Source: Dicyema japonicum | Lineage: Eukaryota > Dicyemida > Rhombozoa > Dicyemidae | Assembly (NCBI GenBank): GCA_011109175.1 | Contig: RDEW01000051.1 | Span: 267,812-331,811, forward strand | DNA length: 64,000 nucleotides | Direction of reading: 5' to 3' | Part shown: positions 46,989-58,499 of the stretch, piece after piece | How positions within the stretch are numbered: the stretch's first letter is position 1 | How the letters are laid out: every line of letters starts with the position of its first letter | Notes under the pieces: generated by a model | The model's database searches: none | Told to the model about the DNA's origin: nothing | What the model saw: only the letters and a program-made list of their open reading frames with translations | Program-made: the position numbers and the translations under genes

Positions 46989-47812
46989 GTGGGGATGAGT
47001 GATATAGTTGTTATGCGAAAATATTCAAAACTGAAGGACTACGAACTACCACATTCTGAAATGGAGTCAGTTGCCTTCCTTCAGGAGGTTGGAATCTTCC
47101 CGAAAGTAAAGAAATGCCTTAAAAGACATTTGATGACCCTTCTCCATCAGCGGGAGAATACAACATGGGTGTGCGATAAAAGCGGGTGTCGAACTTATAG
47201 TTCTGTAGAAATGGTATAATAAGAGAGTACTTTATTTTTAGGTACGTGGCTTGAGGCACGACAGTTTCGTTACAAACCTGTATTCGTTTCATATATATGT
47301 GGAGCTTCGACAGACAAACAATTTTTTGATGTCGGCGTCAACTGGAATGGAGCAACCGCACGATTTGTAATTGGTTTCACTCCCTGCGAGAGGTTTGTGC
47401 AGATTATTTAGCTATATATTCTTGGAAGTAGGTTATTCAACGCCAGATCTTAATGCTCTCGCCTATGTGCACCTCAAAGTTAATCACAGGTTTATCAAAA
47501 TTAGTTTATAATTTTGCAGACGAAATTTTATAGACCCGAGGACAAGTGCACATACGCAGACTGTCGAGAGGTTCACAAAAATTAAATAGGAAAATTTAGA
47601 ATGTAAGGAAGCGCAAAATGCCGCAATAAAAGACAGAGGTACCGCGCGTCACTTCATGGGTTCATATTTTGCAGGTATTAAATACTCCGAGTTATTTTGT
47701 AGAATTTTTGTGGAAAAGGCAAGTGAGCCATTTGGAAAACTCCTTCGGTGAATTAATAGATGCGATCGTTAGATATTGTTCACCGAACATCACGCTGCGT
47801 ATAAACAAGTAA
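46989..47812 (+). pseudogene. ISXO2-like (IS1595-type) transposase with tiny introns, decayed
   Basis: DNA transposase related to the ISXO2-like domain. Exon 1 reads VAFLQEVGIFPKVKKC and WVCDKSGC, the N-terminal zinc ribbon. Exon 2 gives NGTWLEARQF. After a central deletion come LAYVHLKVNH and NFIDPRTSAHTQTVERF, then DRGTARHFMGSYFAEFLWKR, ending RINK and TAA at 47810-47812. Intervening GT-AG introns are 47214-47241 (28 bp), 47490-47519 (30 bp) and 47675-47702 (28 bp); removing the last joins SYFA to EFLW exactly as in the family. One base is missing near 47205 (S-V-R-N-G expected), and most of the catalytic DDE region is gone, so this copy is inactive. No TIRs were identified. Confidence 0.7.
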
Positions 47813-47840
47813 CCTATTTTTGTAATAATGATTTTTTTTT

Positions 47841-48033
47841 CGCTATTATTATTATTATTATTATTACCCCCAGGATCACTGGGTCAAAGAGAAAGAAATA
47901 AAAGTTCTCATCTAACTAAGTGATCCCAGACCGACAAAGGTGAGGACGAGTCCGGCGGGGTCGAGAATCCTGAACAGCTCTTCTCATAGGACATGGCATC
48001 GGCTCACAATTTCTGTATGATTGTAGATAATTC
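47841..48033 (-). mobile_element. LINE 3' end with (ATT)n
   Basis: On the minus strand it reads CTGGGATCACTTAGTTAGAT, then TTGACCCAGTGATCCTGGGG and (TAA)n. This is the resident LINE tail, as at 17930-17985 and 53230-53305. It is flanked by a duplicated segment (47783-47838 and 48035-48097). Confidence 0.65.
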
Positions 48034-48259
48034 NCCGAACATCACACTGCGTAGAAACAAGTGACCTATTTTTGTATTAATGACTTTTTTTTCGCTAAGG
48101 AAATTTAAATTTTATTTTTTAATAATAAAAAAATAATTAACTTTTTTATTGTTTGTTAAATAAAGTGGGGTGTTTTTTTTATTAAATCATAATTAATAAT
48201 ATTTCTTTTTGATATATTATTAGATAAATTAATATATTTTAATATTCAATAATACTGAA

Positions 48260-48484
48260 GAGCCTAAATTACTTTAAAGCTGAAAGTTACTCAATTATTA
48301 TAAAATCGTATATATTTTAGTATATATATTAATTTTTTAGTAAAAGTTAATAAAATATTTAAGCACGTCATTGAGCCTAAATTACTTTAAAGCTGAAAGT
48401 TACTCAATTATTATGAAATCGTATATATTTTAGTATATATATTAATTTTTTAGTAAAAGTTAATAAAATATTTAAGCACGTTAT
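48260..48484. repeat. Tandem duplication, 113-bp unit, two copies
   Basis: GAGCCTAAATTACTTTAAAG starts at 48260 and again at 48373. The copies differ at about two positions. Very AT-rich. Confidence 0.9.
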
Positions 48485-48837
48485 TGATATGAATTCGTCT
48501 CACGTTACTAAGATACGTAAATATAATCCTGATTATATCAAATATAAGTTTACTTGTATTAAAAAGATGGATTTGAAAGCCCAAAATGTGTTGTTTGTAT
48601 GAAAATTCTGTCACACAATAATATGAACCGACAACTCTTGTAAGACACTTGCACACATGTCATCCCCATCTGATCCATAAAAATCAGAGTATGTTTGTCA
48701 ACAACCGAGTCTCAAATTGAAAAAATTTCCTCAAAAAAAGCAACATCAACCTTCTCATTAATTTTATTGCCTATTTTAATAATAAATTGTGTTTTTAGAA
48801 AAGTAATAATTATTTGACAAAAAAGTTGTAAAAATAT

Positions 48838-48895
48838 GTTGAGGGTCCGCGAATTTTTTATTCACTCACAAAAAGGTTAAGAACCACTGATTTAG
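48838..48895 (-). mobile_element. hAT-type terminal inverted repeat
   Basis: The reverse complement of 48849-48893 reads CAGTGGTTCTTAACCTTTTT, a hAT TIR with the usual CAGTGGTTC start. The partner end was not found; it may lie upstream in decayed sequence. Confidence 0.45.
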
Positions 48896-49104
48896 AGCCT
48901 TATTCCGTGAAGCATGTATTGCAAAAGTACAGAAAAATCTCTTTAATAAGAAAAATAAAAAAATCAATACGACTTTAACAATTGTCCGAGCTTGTTCGCT
49001 ATTTGAAATTTCCAAAGCGAATCTGAGTATAGGAACAAAGTAGTTAATTGATTGTTGACTGATGGAGTACTCATTTGGAGATCGCTTTCTAACCACTAAG
49101 AGTG

Positions 49105-49981
49105 NNNNNNNNNNNNNNNNNNNNNNNNNNNNNNNNNNNNNNNNNNNNNNNNNNNNNNNNNNNNNNNNNNNNNNNNNNNNNNNNNNNNNNNNNNNNNNNN
49201 NNNNNNNNNNNNNNNNNNNNNNNNNNNNNNNNNNNNNNNNNNNNNNNNNNNNNNNNNNNNNNNNNNNNNNNNNNNNNNNNNNNNNNNNNNNNNNNNNNNN
49301 NNNNNNNNNNNNNNNNNNNNNNNNNNNNNNNNNNNNNNNNNNNNNNNNNNNNNNNNNNNNNNNNNNNNNNNNNNNNNNNNNNNNNNNNNNNNNNNNNNNN
49401 NNNNNNNNNNNNNNNNNNNNNNNNNNNNNNNNNNNNNNNNNNNNNNNNNNNNNNNNNNNNNNNNNNNNNNNNNNNNNNNNNNNNNNNNNNNNNNNNNNNN
49501 NNNNNNNNNNNNNNNNNNNNNNNNNNNNNNNNNNNNNNNNNNNNNNNNNNNNNNNNNNNNNNNNNNNNNNNNNNNNNNNNNNNNNNNNNNNNNNNNNNNN
49601 NNNNNNNNNNNNNNNNNNNNNNNNNNNNNNNNNNNNNNNNNNNNNNNNNNNNNNNNNNNNNNNNNNNNNNNNNNNNNNNNNNNNNNNNNNNNNNNNNNNN
49701 NNNNNNNNNNNNNNNNNNNNNNNNNNNNNNNNNNNNNNNNNNNNNNNNNNNNNNNNNNNNNNNNNNNNNNNNNNNNNNNNNNNNNNNNNNNNNNNNNNNN
49801 NNNNNNNNNNNNNNNNNNNNNNNNNNNNNNNNNNNNNNNNNNNNNNNNNNNNNNNNNNNNNNNNNNNNNNNNNNNNNNNNNNNNNNNNNNNNNNNNNNNN
49901 NNNNNNNNNNNNNNNNNNNNNNNNNNNNNNNNNNNNNNNNNNNNNNNNNNNNNNNNNNNNNNNNNNNNNNNNNNNNNNNNN
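49105..49981. other. Assembly gap (877 N)
   Basis: A run of N. The long X-filled open frames crossing it are artefacts. The right flank is LINE endonuclease sequence. Confidence 1.
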
Positions 49982-50480
49982 GTGCTTGACTCACTGACCT
50001 CACGTCAGAAGATTCCATCTTTAATGGCACTCCAAATCCCTCAAGGTGGACTTCTTTATAATTGTTAATGGAAATTTGATAATTTCCCTCTTCTGTGCGG
50101 ATGCGCATAGTTTGGAGTTTTCATAAGAAAGCGACCGGAGACTATTTTGTAGTCACTGTTAGTCTCCGCTCCTCCAGGATAATAGGAGTCGTTTTTCTTC
50201 TGAGCAGCATATGGTCCATTTGATTAAAGACGTTGATTATTTTTCCCGCGGAACAAATTCTTTCTCCAATCCACGTATTTTTAAGACGAACTTGGTGTTG
50301 AATGCAAGTGTTGCATAAAAGAAGACTAAATGCAGCAGAAATTGGCCAATATCGATACAGGGAAGTAGTTGATTCCTTTTCCATGCAGACCGATAAAGGC
50401 CTCGTCTCCTTTCTGACTCCATCGCATTCCAGTCTCTAACAACGAGAAGTTGATGTGACGTTTGAAGTTCCGTCATTCAT
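49982..50480 (-). mobile_element. LINE endonuclease region
   Basis: The minus strand reads HQLLVVRDWNAM (GDFNA equivalent, about 50450), then NTCIQHQVRLKNTWIG (NTxFQHK...TW) and INVFNQMDHMLLRR (NQIDYIL equivalent, about 50230), and continues toward the gap with NSDYKIVSGRF-like sequence. This is the craniofacial-type endonuclease fold of RTE-like elements. Two frameshifts are present. Confidence 0.6.
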
Positions 50481-50698
50481 TGTCCTCTCCAATTCATCTT
50501 AGAACTGATCAAGTTCTTACGAATTACTCATAACAAGGGCGATTTTTATTTTGACTTTATTGACGATAAAATTTCAATATTTTGACCTTTTTTGACTTTA
50601 TGATAAATTTATCTACAAAAAAATTTTATTAATATAAAAAAAACTAATCAAAATTTTTATTAAAATACAGAATAATGTAATTCAAAACGTTTTCGGTT

Positions 50699-51087
50699 TT
50701 AAAATTTCGGTCATAGATAGCAATATTTCAAATAAAAAAAATTTCTTTCAACAAATAATGATGTGGAAGGACACTTTTTCAGATAGTTGTATAAACATGG
50801 AGAAATATGTTTTTTTTTCATTTTTGTAATAGAAAGTACTTGATTGACAGATAATCTCGATTCCAATACTTCCTGATTCGACATAAATCGTCCNTTAAAA
50901 TTTCGGTCATAGATAGCAATATTTCAAATAAAAAAAATTTTTCTCAACAAATAATTATGTTGAAGGACATTTTTCAGATAGTTGTATACAAATGGAGAAA
51001 AATGATGTTTTTTATTTATGTAATAAAATGTACTTGATTGACAGACAATCTCGATTTCAGTACTTCCCGATTTCACATAAATCGTCT
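50699..51087. repeat. About 195-bp direct repeat joined by a single N
   Basis: 50699-50893 and 50895-51087 both start TTAAAATTTCGGTCATAGAT and end CACATAAATCGTC-like, with small indels and substitutions. The N at 50894 lies exactly at the junction. Confidence 0.9.
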
Positions 51088-51321
51088 CCGAAATGAAATT
51101 TCTGAATGTGTTCTACAGCGTCTCGAAAAATTCCTTAGAACATCGTCAATTATCTGACAGGTAATCGAAGAGTTTGCCGCAGAAGACAATGACGGCACGA
51201 TATTAAATTAATTTTCTTGAGATCAGAAATTCTTCCAATAAGTGTATTCTGTCCTCGGATATCAGTTTCATCAATCAAAAAAATTGATTGGTTAATTGGT
51301 TGATTTTTTCTGCTTGCTTGT

Positions 51322-51561
51322 CTGTTCGCGTTGCGCCATGTGGTGCTGCGTGGTTAATTGATTGAAGTTTTTTGCTTGCTTGTCTGTTCCTCCTCTTTTT
51401 ACCTATTAGAGTGGCGTCATGTGATCCACCTGTCTAGGTGACGCTCAGTTCCAGCCCGGCACGAAAAAGGATCATTTGCTCTGTTTCTGTAGAAGTGGAA
51501 ACTGGATACAATTAATTATTTGTTTACTTTAACTTCTTTCTCGGTGTATCCGGGGTAAATA
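51322..51561 (+). repeat. SINE-B with internal deletion
   Basis: GTGGCGTCATGTGATCCACC, GGCACGAAAAAGGATCATTT, then a jump to CTGTTTCTGTAGAAGTGGAA and the tail TCTCGGTGTATCCGGGGTAA. The roughly 80 bases between the ATTTGCTCT block and TCTGTTTCTG present in other copies are missing. Confidence 0.8.
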
Positions 51562-52740
51562 AATAAAATTAATTAAAATGTGAAGTACTACGGTCCGGCA
51601 AATGGTGGGTTTGTCAAAATGACGCAGACATTTAATTTATTATCGACTGAAAAGTTACTTAACTAACTAACATTTATTATCATTATTAAAGTTACATTTC
51701 AGATTTAAGTTTGGAGTTATGTGGTTCACAATTTTTATAAGTATTGGTAATGCGCGGAGGGCACCTAATGTTCTCCAAAGGGAACCATTAAACATTTACA
51801 TCCGAGGGTACGGTCTCACTGGCACTTTCAGCTTCAAATACCCGGAAGAATTCCCTAGCCAACCACAAAAAATGTACCACAGTTCTACAACTAAACGTCA
51901 ATTGAGTAAGGTGCAAAATATTGGAACTGTGCCCTCTCAAGTAGGAGCTTAAGATCGACGTGGCTTTGATTTAACAGACGAAACTCCCATTAAACAGTCC
52001 TATTCCGCTGTTTTTTTGGATTAAGTCATACGGACTAACCGAAAGAAAAAGTGGGGTGATGGCCTGCTTACTTTACATTGGAAAGACCTTAAATGTGTGG
52101 ATATCATTTAAATAGTGAAGAATATCTTGGGAGACGAAAATGTTTTTTAGTCAACGCAATCTTTCTAAAACAACAAATGGAAAAATACCTTTGTGGACAT
52201 CTACGTGCCACCATCCAGTACTTGCCCGAAGCACTACAGTATTTTTACATGGATTGCAGTACATCCATGGACAAAGTGATAGCTTATGTAAACCTCACTA
52301 TCCGTTCTCAAAAAAAACCTTAACTAGGTCTGGAAGACTAATCGATATGTTTCAAGAGATGATAAAAGATTATCCGATGAAACAAGACTACAAACTCGTC
52401 AAGAGTTGTATGTGACAACCTCCTGGCGCATTTTCTGTCGAAAAGATGATAAATCATCTTCCGGTCTGTCATAGCCTTTCAAAGATGCATGTGAAACTCA
52501 AATACAAATGCAAAGACCTTAGTTGTTAAACAAATATGAGACGCTCGGCAGTTGAATACGTTGAGCCAACGACCGCTTTAGTATCAGTCCTATTCAGGTT
52601 GGCTGGCGTAGTGTCATAAGTGCTAGGATAGTTCTGACACCCCAGGATCGAAAGAAGTTACCATTCTATTTCGTCACATCATGTTATTATAATCTATATG
52701 CATTATTATAATTTATATGAAAATTTTTATTGATTTGTGG
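51562..52740. other. Unassigned region with unrecognised open frames
   Basis: The open frames at 51719-51952 (containing NIYIRGYGLTGTFSFKYPEE) and 52093-52323 (containing YLCGHLRATIQYLPEALQYF) look protein-like but match no family I know. No consistent intron chain links them. Confidence 0.3.
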
Positions 52741-53308
52741 CGAGACTAACTTTGAAGTTGTTGGATGCAGAAGATATTGGAGTAACTTTGAAAGAAATCG
52801 CAGAAGATACTGGGAGTAACTTTTGATACTTTTCTCTGCTTCTCAGCCTATGTGGAATCTATCATATCAACCTATGCAAAGAAGATCAATTTTGTAAAGG
52901 CCTTCCTTTGGAACATTGGAGGAATTTATCCGCCAGGTATCGGGACCCTCTACAAACAGCATGTCGAGCCAACAATAGGCTATGCATGTGCTGCATGGAG
53001 ATCTAACCTGTCGGCAACGAACCTAACAAAAATTCAAGAGATCCAGTCAAAGCAAAAAAATTACTGGAAAAATAAACAGATAAAGAAATTCCCCCCAGAG
53101 CACTCGAGTCTATCATAGAGGCAACTGGAGGCAATTTCAGAAGAGGAAAGGAAAAAGACCCCCGTCCGTATAGACAATGCGTAAGATCACGTTCGGAGCA
53201 TCGAGAAAAATAGGCCCGATTATTGAGAGATGCCGGGATCACCTGAATATTAGTTATTATTTAAGACGTTGTTTCTTTGGCTTAAATAATAATAATAATA
53301 ATAATGCC
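52740..53308 (+). mobile_element. LINE 3' end with (TAA)n tail
   Basis: The plus-strand frame 52852-53118 reads AKKINFVKAFLWNIGGIYPP, LYKQHVEPTIGYACAAWRS and NLTKIQEIQSKQ, the C-terminal region of the resident LINE. The 3' part has GGGATCACCTGAATATTAG and ends in TAATAATAATAATAATAAT at 53284-53306. Confidence 0.8.
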
Positions 53309-53499
53309 TAGACCACAAGAGTTCATACAACTCATTCTAGAAGATTCTGAAACTGACCAATATACAGCTTGAAGATATGGGTAGTGTATCTTTGCCCACC
53401 AATAAAAAATACTGCGGCTCCCGGATTTGAAGATCTACAGCTGATGTTATATGGAACCATCCACTTTGCCAATAAACAATGGGCATCAACAATTTTCAG

Positions 53500-53570
53500 A
53501 GTACTAAAGTAAACTAATCGTAGAGAGAACCAAGAAACGCTCTTCACTTCTTTTTTTGTCACTCCATGTA
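53500..53570 (-). repeat. SINE-A fragment
   Basis: AAACTAATCGTAGAGAGAAC and CTCTTCACTTCTTTTTTTGT match the reverse-strand SINE-A interior at 44835-44885. The 136-codon minus-strand frame over this area (53332-53742) is therefore not trusted as a gene. Confidence 0.5.
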
Positions 53571-55007
53571 CGATTTTCTTCAAGACTCCGTACAAGAATG
53601 TTTTAAGAGTGGATGTGAGCATTTTTAATGTTTGATTTATGTAATTGACGTTTGCAATAAAGAAGATCACATATATGGATAAACATACCCTTTTGCTAAC
53701 GGGAATCTTATTAACCACCCTTTGGGTCCAATCCGCATACAATATACTCCTTTATAGTTTTGATACGTCAAATATAAATATTTTATTCGAAATACAGGGT
53801 CTATTTTTGGCTATATTGATATCCTGAGAATAGTGTGCTATGGAATGTGAATTAAGATGCGTTCAATCTCTGACTCTTCATGATATTCCATTATAAGACT
53901 GACTATTAGTAACAAATGAATCTATTGGTTAGGCATTATAGTTATAAAATCTGGGTCTTCCACTGATTCGACAAATATACCTAAAAATGAATTGATAGAA
54001 TAAATCTGGTGTTAATAATGGTAAGATTCTCAGCTTCCTACGTGTTATCAAAGCTGGGTTTAGCTAAACTTGAGGGCCCGTGTCGATTAACTGGTCACAA
54101 GATTAACATGGTAATAATTTTATTAATTCTGGGGTATATTAGCGATATTTTATCAATTCATCTATTTAAGGTAGATAAACCAGTTTTATGGCATGATTTC
54201 GGGATATTACATCTGACTTTTAAATAGAGTTGAACAATACAGAATGTACAGGTTTTTTATTTTTTAAACTAATTCGTATTGTCATACTTATTTTAGCTTC
54301 TTCATGTTAACTGGTCAAATACTTCTTCCTTTTGCACGTAAATGGTTGGTAGATAGCTACTCACCGACAGTCTTACAAACCAAAACCTATACGTAGACGA
54401 GATTGCAGGATATAAAAGAGCGATATTATGACTGAATGGATATAAAAACCACCCTGGTATTAGGCGTCACCTGAGACAGATTGATCCCTTGTTTAATTAG
54501 CATTGTGGAGTTACAAGTATTATGACTCTCGTGAAAAGTGATGATAGTAAGAGGGACTATTAGAAAACAGGTGGCTAGCAGGAAAGTAACGAAAGCAAGT
54601 CTGGTTTTGTCGGTTGAGGTTTTTCCTTAGTTCCAAAGAATGTGTCAGATAGTGTCCGGGTGTAAATTTTGTATGACGAACATTTTCATCGCACGTCATA
54701 GCTTCTCGTGAAAAACTGAGGAAAGATAAATTAATAGCACGGATATATCATCCATCTGCAATATTTTATATTAATTGTACTTCAATATGCCAGATTAATT
54801 ATCAAATAAAACTGAATCATTAATTTATTAATGAAAATTTTATTTTCTGAAAGAAATCTCGTAAAATTTTTATTCGCATTATGTCGTATCAAAATAGAAT
54901 ATTTTCAATAATTCGGAAAATTCCCTTTCAGAATGTGTTTTATAAACAATTCTATGCGAAGTACAACACTCTCACAAAATGAATAAAGATTACCTATTAA
55001 ATTAAAA
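53571..55007. other. Unassigned region
   Basis: Two hydrophobic open frames on the plus strand (53645-53827, with MDKHTLLLTGILLTTLWVQS; 54009-54227) are unrecognised. 54440-54500 has a weak SINE-B-like piece (GGCGTCACCTGAGACAGATT). Nothing else was seen. Confidence 0.3.
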
Positions 55008-55245
55008 TTATTCAATTACCAAGGGTAACCAAACTAACTCCTTGTTACTGAGTCGTTCCAGCGTTGCAGAACTTGTCTCCAGGTAACAATATTGTCCCCC
55101 CGGGAAAGAGTAGTTAAATTCTCTTGATGCCGGCCAGACATTGGGCGTCTCCTCACCAAGGTGAATCAATTGACGCCGTTGGACGAAGGGAAAATAATTT
55201 TTGACCAACTAGCCACACATCACCACATGGTGCCACGCGGCCCGC
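55008..55245 (-). repeat. SINE-B-like copy
   Basis: The right end GCCGCGTGGCACCATGTGGT (reverse strand) is the SINE-B start. CAATTGATTCACCTTGGTGA and GATGCCGGCCAGACATTGGG-like pieces follow. The 3' part is shared with 18490-18640 rather than with the common SINE-B tail, so these two form a subfamily. Confidence 0.65.
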
Positions 55246-55727
55246 TGACTTATTAAATAAAAAGTAACCTTTATAAATACAAATGAATAAAAACCTGTGA
55301 TGGCGATAATTTTTTGCAACTTAATGTACATACACAAATCCTGAAAAGTATGAGGATTTGTAGGTATTTATTGAAATTATTTTTATCCTTTTGTTATGGT
55401 TTCTCTTTAGGCTTCTAAAAATCAATATCTTTTCGTAGTGATTAGATGTTTTCATTTTGCGTGTTCTAATAAGCGAGGTGTCTTCATCACTTTGTTGGAA
55501 AACTCCATACCACATGCAAACACAAAGTTTAAGTGGATCCAAGATCAATAGTTCTCTTGTATTCCCTTATATATCAAAAAGTTGCACGCTTTATATTTAA
55601 ATTATTTAAATTAAATTTATTTGTAAATATTTCATAATTAAAAAATCCGTAATTAAAAATCGCCCCCTGACCATTAAATATCTTCCCTCAAGAGCGAATC
55701 GCCACTTGTTGATAAACACTGATCTAA

Positions 55728-56040
55728 CTAAACGCACATTGACTTTGAAGATATTTTGTCCAAATTACTTAAACAATTATAGAATTTGACTATTTTCAAT
55801 GTATAACATTGGTCCTTCTCAATATGTAAGAATTTGAAAGAGTGAGACCTGAAATTATGGATAACGAGCAGGAGTTTTAAAAAAGATATCAAGAATGTCG
55901 TAAGCCAAGATTTAGTCAAAAGAGGATGAGGTGTTTCATTAAGAGAACTCTTCAGCGTCGACTGGAATGAAGTCCCACAAGTCTGTATGTTATTATCCAG
56001 TCTGAGTTCTTTGATGTCTGATTCCCTATAGATTCAGAAC
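55728..56040 (-). CDS. RhoGAP-domain protein, partial
   Basis: Rho-family GTPase-activating domain. On the minus strand one frame reads IYRESDIKELRLDNN (56031-55987), then TLKSSLNETPHPLLTKSWL, then TTFL (55960-55893), matching RhoGAP GIYRxSG...KELK and LKxxLRELPEPLLTxxxxxxFL. The arginine-finger Arg is present in IYR. About 60 codons on, YTLKIVKFYNCLSNLDKISS (about 55810-55755) fits the NYNTLxxLxxHLxxV...KMS helix. A TGA sits where Gly of GIYR is expected (56034-56032). Exons before and after were not resolved, although a 22-bp GT-AG candidate intron lies near 56125-56146. It could be a host gene with one lesion or a pseudogene. Confidence 0.5.
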
Positions 56041-56906
56041 TGGAGCGATGGCACCGTGATTTCCAAATCAGTATGTAGCACAACATTCGAGATGACCATG
56101 TGAAATACGAAGTGCAGTTTGACTGATTTATTTCCGGTTTCTACGGATTTATAAGTCCACCAAGATTGACTATGATTATATTTTCACTTTTCAAAATCTC
56201 TCCCTTTTAATATCTTTTGTAATCAGGCAGCTGTCTTGACTTATATGGAGAAATTCGTCTGGACTTGGGCCAACTGTAGAGTCATATTTATATATTAAGA
56301 TAAATTAATTTTACCAGAAATCATGTAATGCATCAGAAATTGGAAGGTTTAACCCCCAAACGGGATGACAACATTCCCTTTTGCTAATGGAAATAAAAGT
56401 GGTTTATTNTGGAGAACCTAGAAAGGAGACCTTTTCAGAAGTCCGTCGCTTTATTACTCTAAAAGTCTTTTTTGCTATCTTCGATCTTAAAGGAATTTGT
56501 CCAGGAAGTGAATGAACCCCATTAGGCGCATGCATAATGAATGTATTGCTTGTAGTAAACATAAAATCGAGTCAGATATCATGCCTTCTAAGAATTTAAT
56601 CAACCTTTTAAATATACCTCGTAGTTTTTATATGCCCTTGGAAGGCAAAAAAATACGTTTGTGTTCCATCTGCCTTTGGTGTCAACAGATTTTTAAAAGG
56701 ACTAGTTATTATATCTATCCAAACAGATGGGAGTTATTCTTTTCTACAAAATTATGAATTGTTACTTTTTTCCAGAGACATCGAGCTAAACCATGACCCT
56801 CCCACTATGACATTCAACAACATAACGTAAATTGGATAAAGTTAGAGATATTGAGCTTTGTATGCTCCTATGAAAACATACTGTGGATGTTGCGCTTATT
56901 CAAAAA

Positions 56907-57275
56907 TCATAATTTGGTCCTATTTCTACGAAGCTTTCCTTCCCAGTGTACATTGTCGGATGGTGATCGTCTTGGGGTAAATGTGCTCATCAAGTAAGCC
57001 ACCGTTTCTTGAAAAGGTCTCAGCTCGTTTCCACACAGAAACTCGATGAGACAGATTTCTATGGAAGAACCGTTCATTTTTAGTTTGTAATATAGACGGA
57101 CATAGTGGATTCCTTGGTCCTTGGCAGAACTGAAGGAACCCCGCAATTCCTTCGTGTCGACGAATCTAATAGACGAGTGTCGAGGGTATGGTCTGTTAGA
57201 CTTGGTAAAGGCATAGTCTTTTTCTGTGAGAATCTGATTTTGTTTAATGTAAGTGCATACTTCTATCAGGCACAA
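56907..57275 (-). CDS. Unrecognised 122-codon open frame
   Basis: An uninterrupted minus-strand frame from ATG 57275 to stop 56907, with a protein-like composition (RPYPRHSSIRFVDTKELRG, GIHYVRLYYKLKMNGSSIEI). I cannot assign it to a family. It ends just before the SINE-B at 57352 and shows no repeat sequence, so it may be part of a host gene whose other exons I did not find. Confidence 0.35.
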   Translation of the reverse strand: MCLIEVCTYIKQNQILTEKDYAFTKSNRPYPRHSSIRFVDTKELRGSFSSAKDQGIHYVRLYYKLKMNGSSIEICLIEFLCGNELRPFQETVAYLMSTFTPRRSPSDNVHWEGKLRRNRTKL

Positions 57276-57351
57276 TTATTTGTCTATATTATTTCCTATA
57301 CATTCTTGTAGGTTTTTCGTAACAATTGCATTGATGCTATGAATTATCTCA

Positions 57352-57672
57352 CGCCGCGTGGCGCCATGTGGTGCTGCCTGGTTAATTGGTTGAAGTTTTC
57401 TGCTTGCTTTCTGTTCCTCCTCTCTTTTCCTAATAGAGTGGCGTCATGTGATCCACCTATCTAAATGACGCCCAGTGCCAGGCCGGCATGAAAAAGGATC
57501 ATTTGCTCTTCCCCACTCCACTGGAGGGGTTTCCACTACTGTATGTAATGGAAGTCTTACCTTTTATTTTGATTCCGGATGGACTCTGTTTATGTAGAAG
57601 TGGAAACTGGATACACTTAATTAGTTGTTTACTTTAACTTCTTTTTCGGTGTATCCGGGGTTAATAAATAAA
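57352..57672 (+). repeat. SINE-B, full length
   Basis: CGCCGCGTGGCGCCATGTGG, GTGGCGTCATGTGATCCACC, GCCAGGCCGGCATGAAAAAG, CTTCCCCACTCCACTGGAGG, TTCCGGATGGACTCTGTTTA, AGTGGAAACTGGATACACTT, and the tail CGGTGTATCCGGGGTTAATA. The best-preserved copy in the window. Confidence 0.9.
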
Positions 57673-58156
57673 TGCTATCCAACTTAAAAAGTAAGTTAAT
57701 ATAATGAAAACCATTAAGTTGTCCCAGCTTCCTCTCTTTGATCCAACTTTGTTCCGACGATTTCCCACGATAGATACACGCGCCGCCCGACCTAGAAAGG
57801 GGTTTTCCATGTCTTAACGCCGATTTTTCAATAGATATATTGGTTGCCTTTCTTCGATGTTGTTTTTTAGCTAGACCCCATAGTTTATAGTTTGGTCGAT
57901 GTACTGTGTGTACAGTAGTTTTATCAGGAATTAAGATGTCCTGCATTTTTTACAAAGTTGAGCTTACGTTCCATTTCAAGCGTAGTGAGTGTCAGGTAGA
58001 AGAGTTGTACAGTAAAACCAGTTTTATGAACATATTGTATAATTTGATTTTTAAAGAGACAGGAAATTGTTTACCTCGTAACCATACATTGTTAAGTTTT
58101 TTAGAGCGAAAAATGCTAGTGATTTTCTTCGTAGTATGTCTTCTGTATCTCCTATG

Positions 58157-58215
58157 AGCAGTGGTTCCCATAGTGTGCTGGAGGCACCCTAGGGTGCCTC
58201 AAAAATTATGATATT
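58157..58215 (+). mobile_element. hAT-type terminal repeat
   Basis: CAGTGGTTCCCATAGTGTGC from about 58160, followed by the short palindrome GGCACCCTAGGGTGCC. The start matches hAT TIRs at 15503 and 48893. No transposase or partner end was recognised. Confidence 0.4.
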
Positions 58216-58499
58216 TAAAAAAATTAATTTAAATTAAATATTTGTTATAATATTCCGCGCCTACTTCGTTTGCAGACTGTGGAGGTGGAGAAAAAAAGGA
58301 AGTATGACTTTCTTGCAAACGAGATGGGGCAGATGCTTGGCTGCAAGGTCCTCGTTATTCCTATAGTAATGACGTGGGAAGGAATCGCAACAAAGTACCA
58401 CAAGGGTTATTCGCGGATTATTTTTTTCTTGTTGGCAATATCCATAAGCAAGATATTCTTATATATTCTATTCTAGAAGTGGAATTATAGAGGAACAGC

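Noticed and set aside
49062-50108. Open frames of 295-339 codons
   Set aside because: They consist almost entirely of N translated as X across the assembly gap.
53332-53742. 136-codon minus-strand open frame as a gene
   Set aside because: It overlaps SINE-A-derived sequence and shows no conserved domain.
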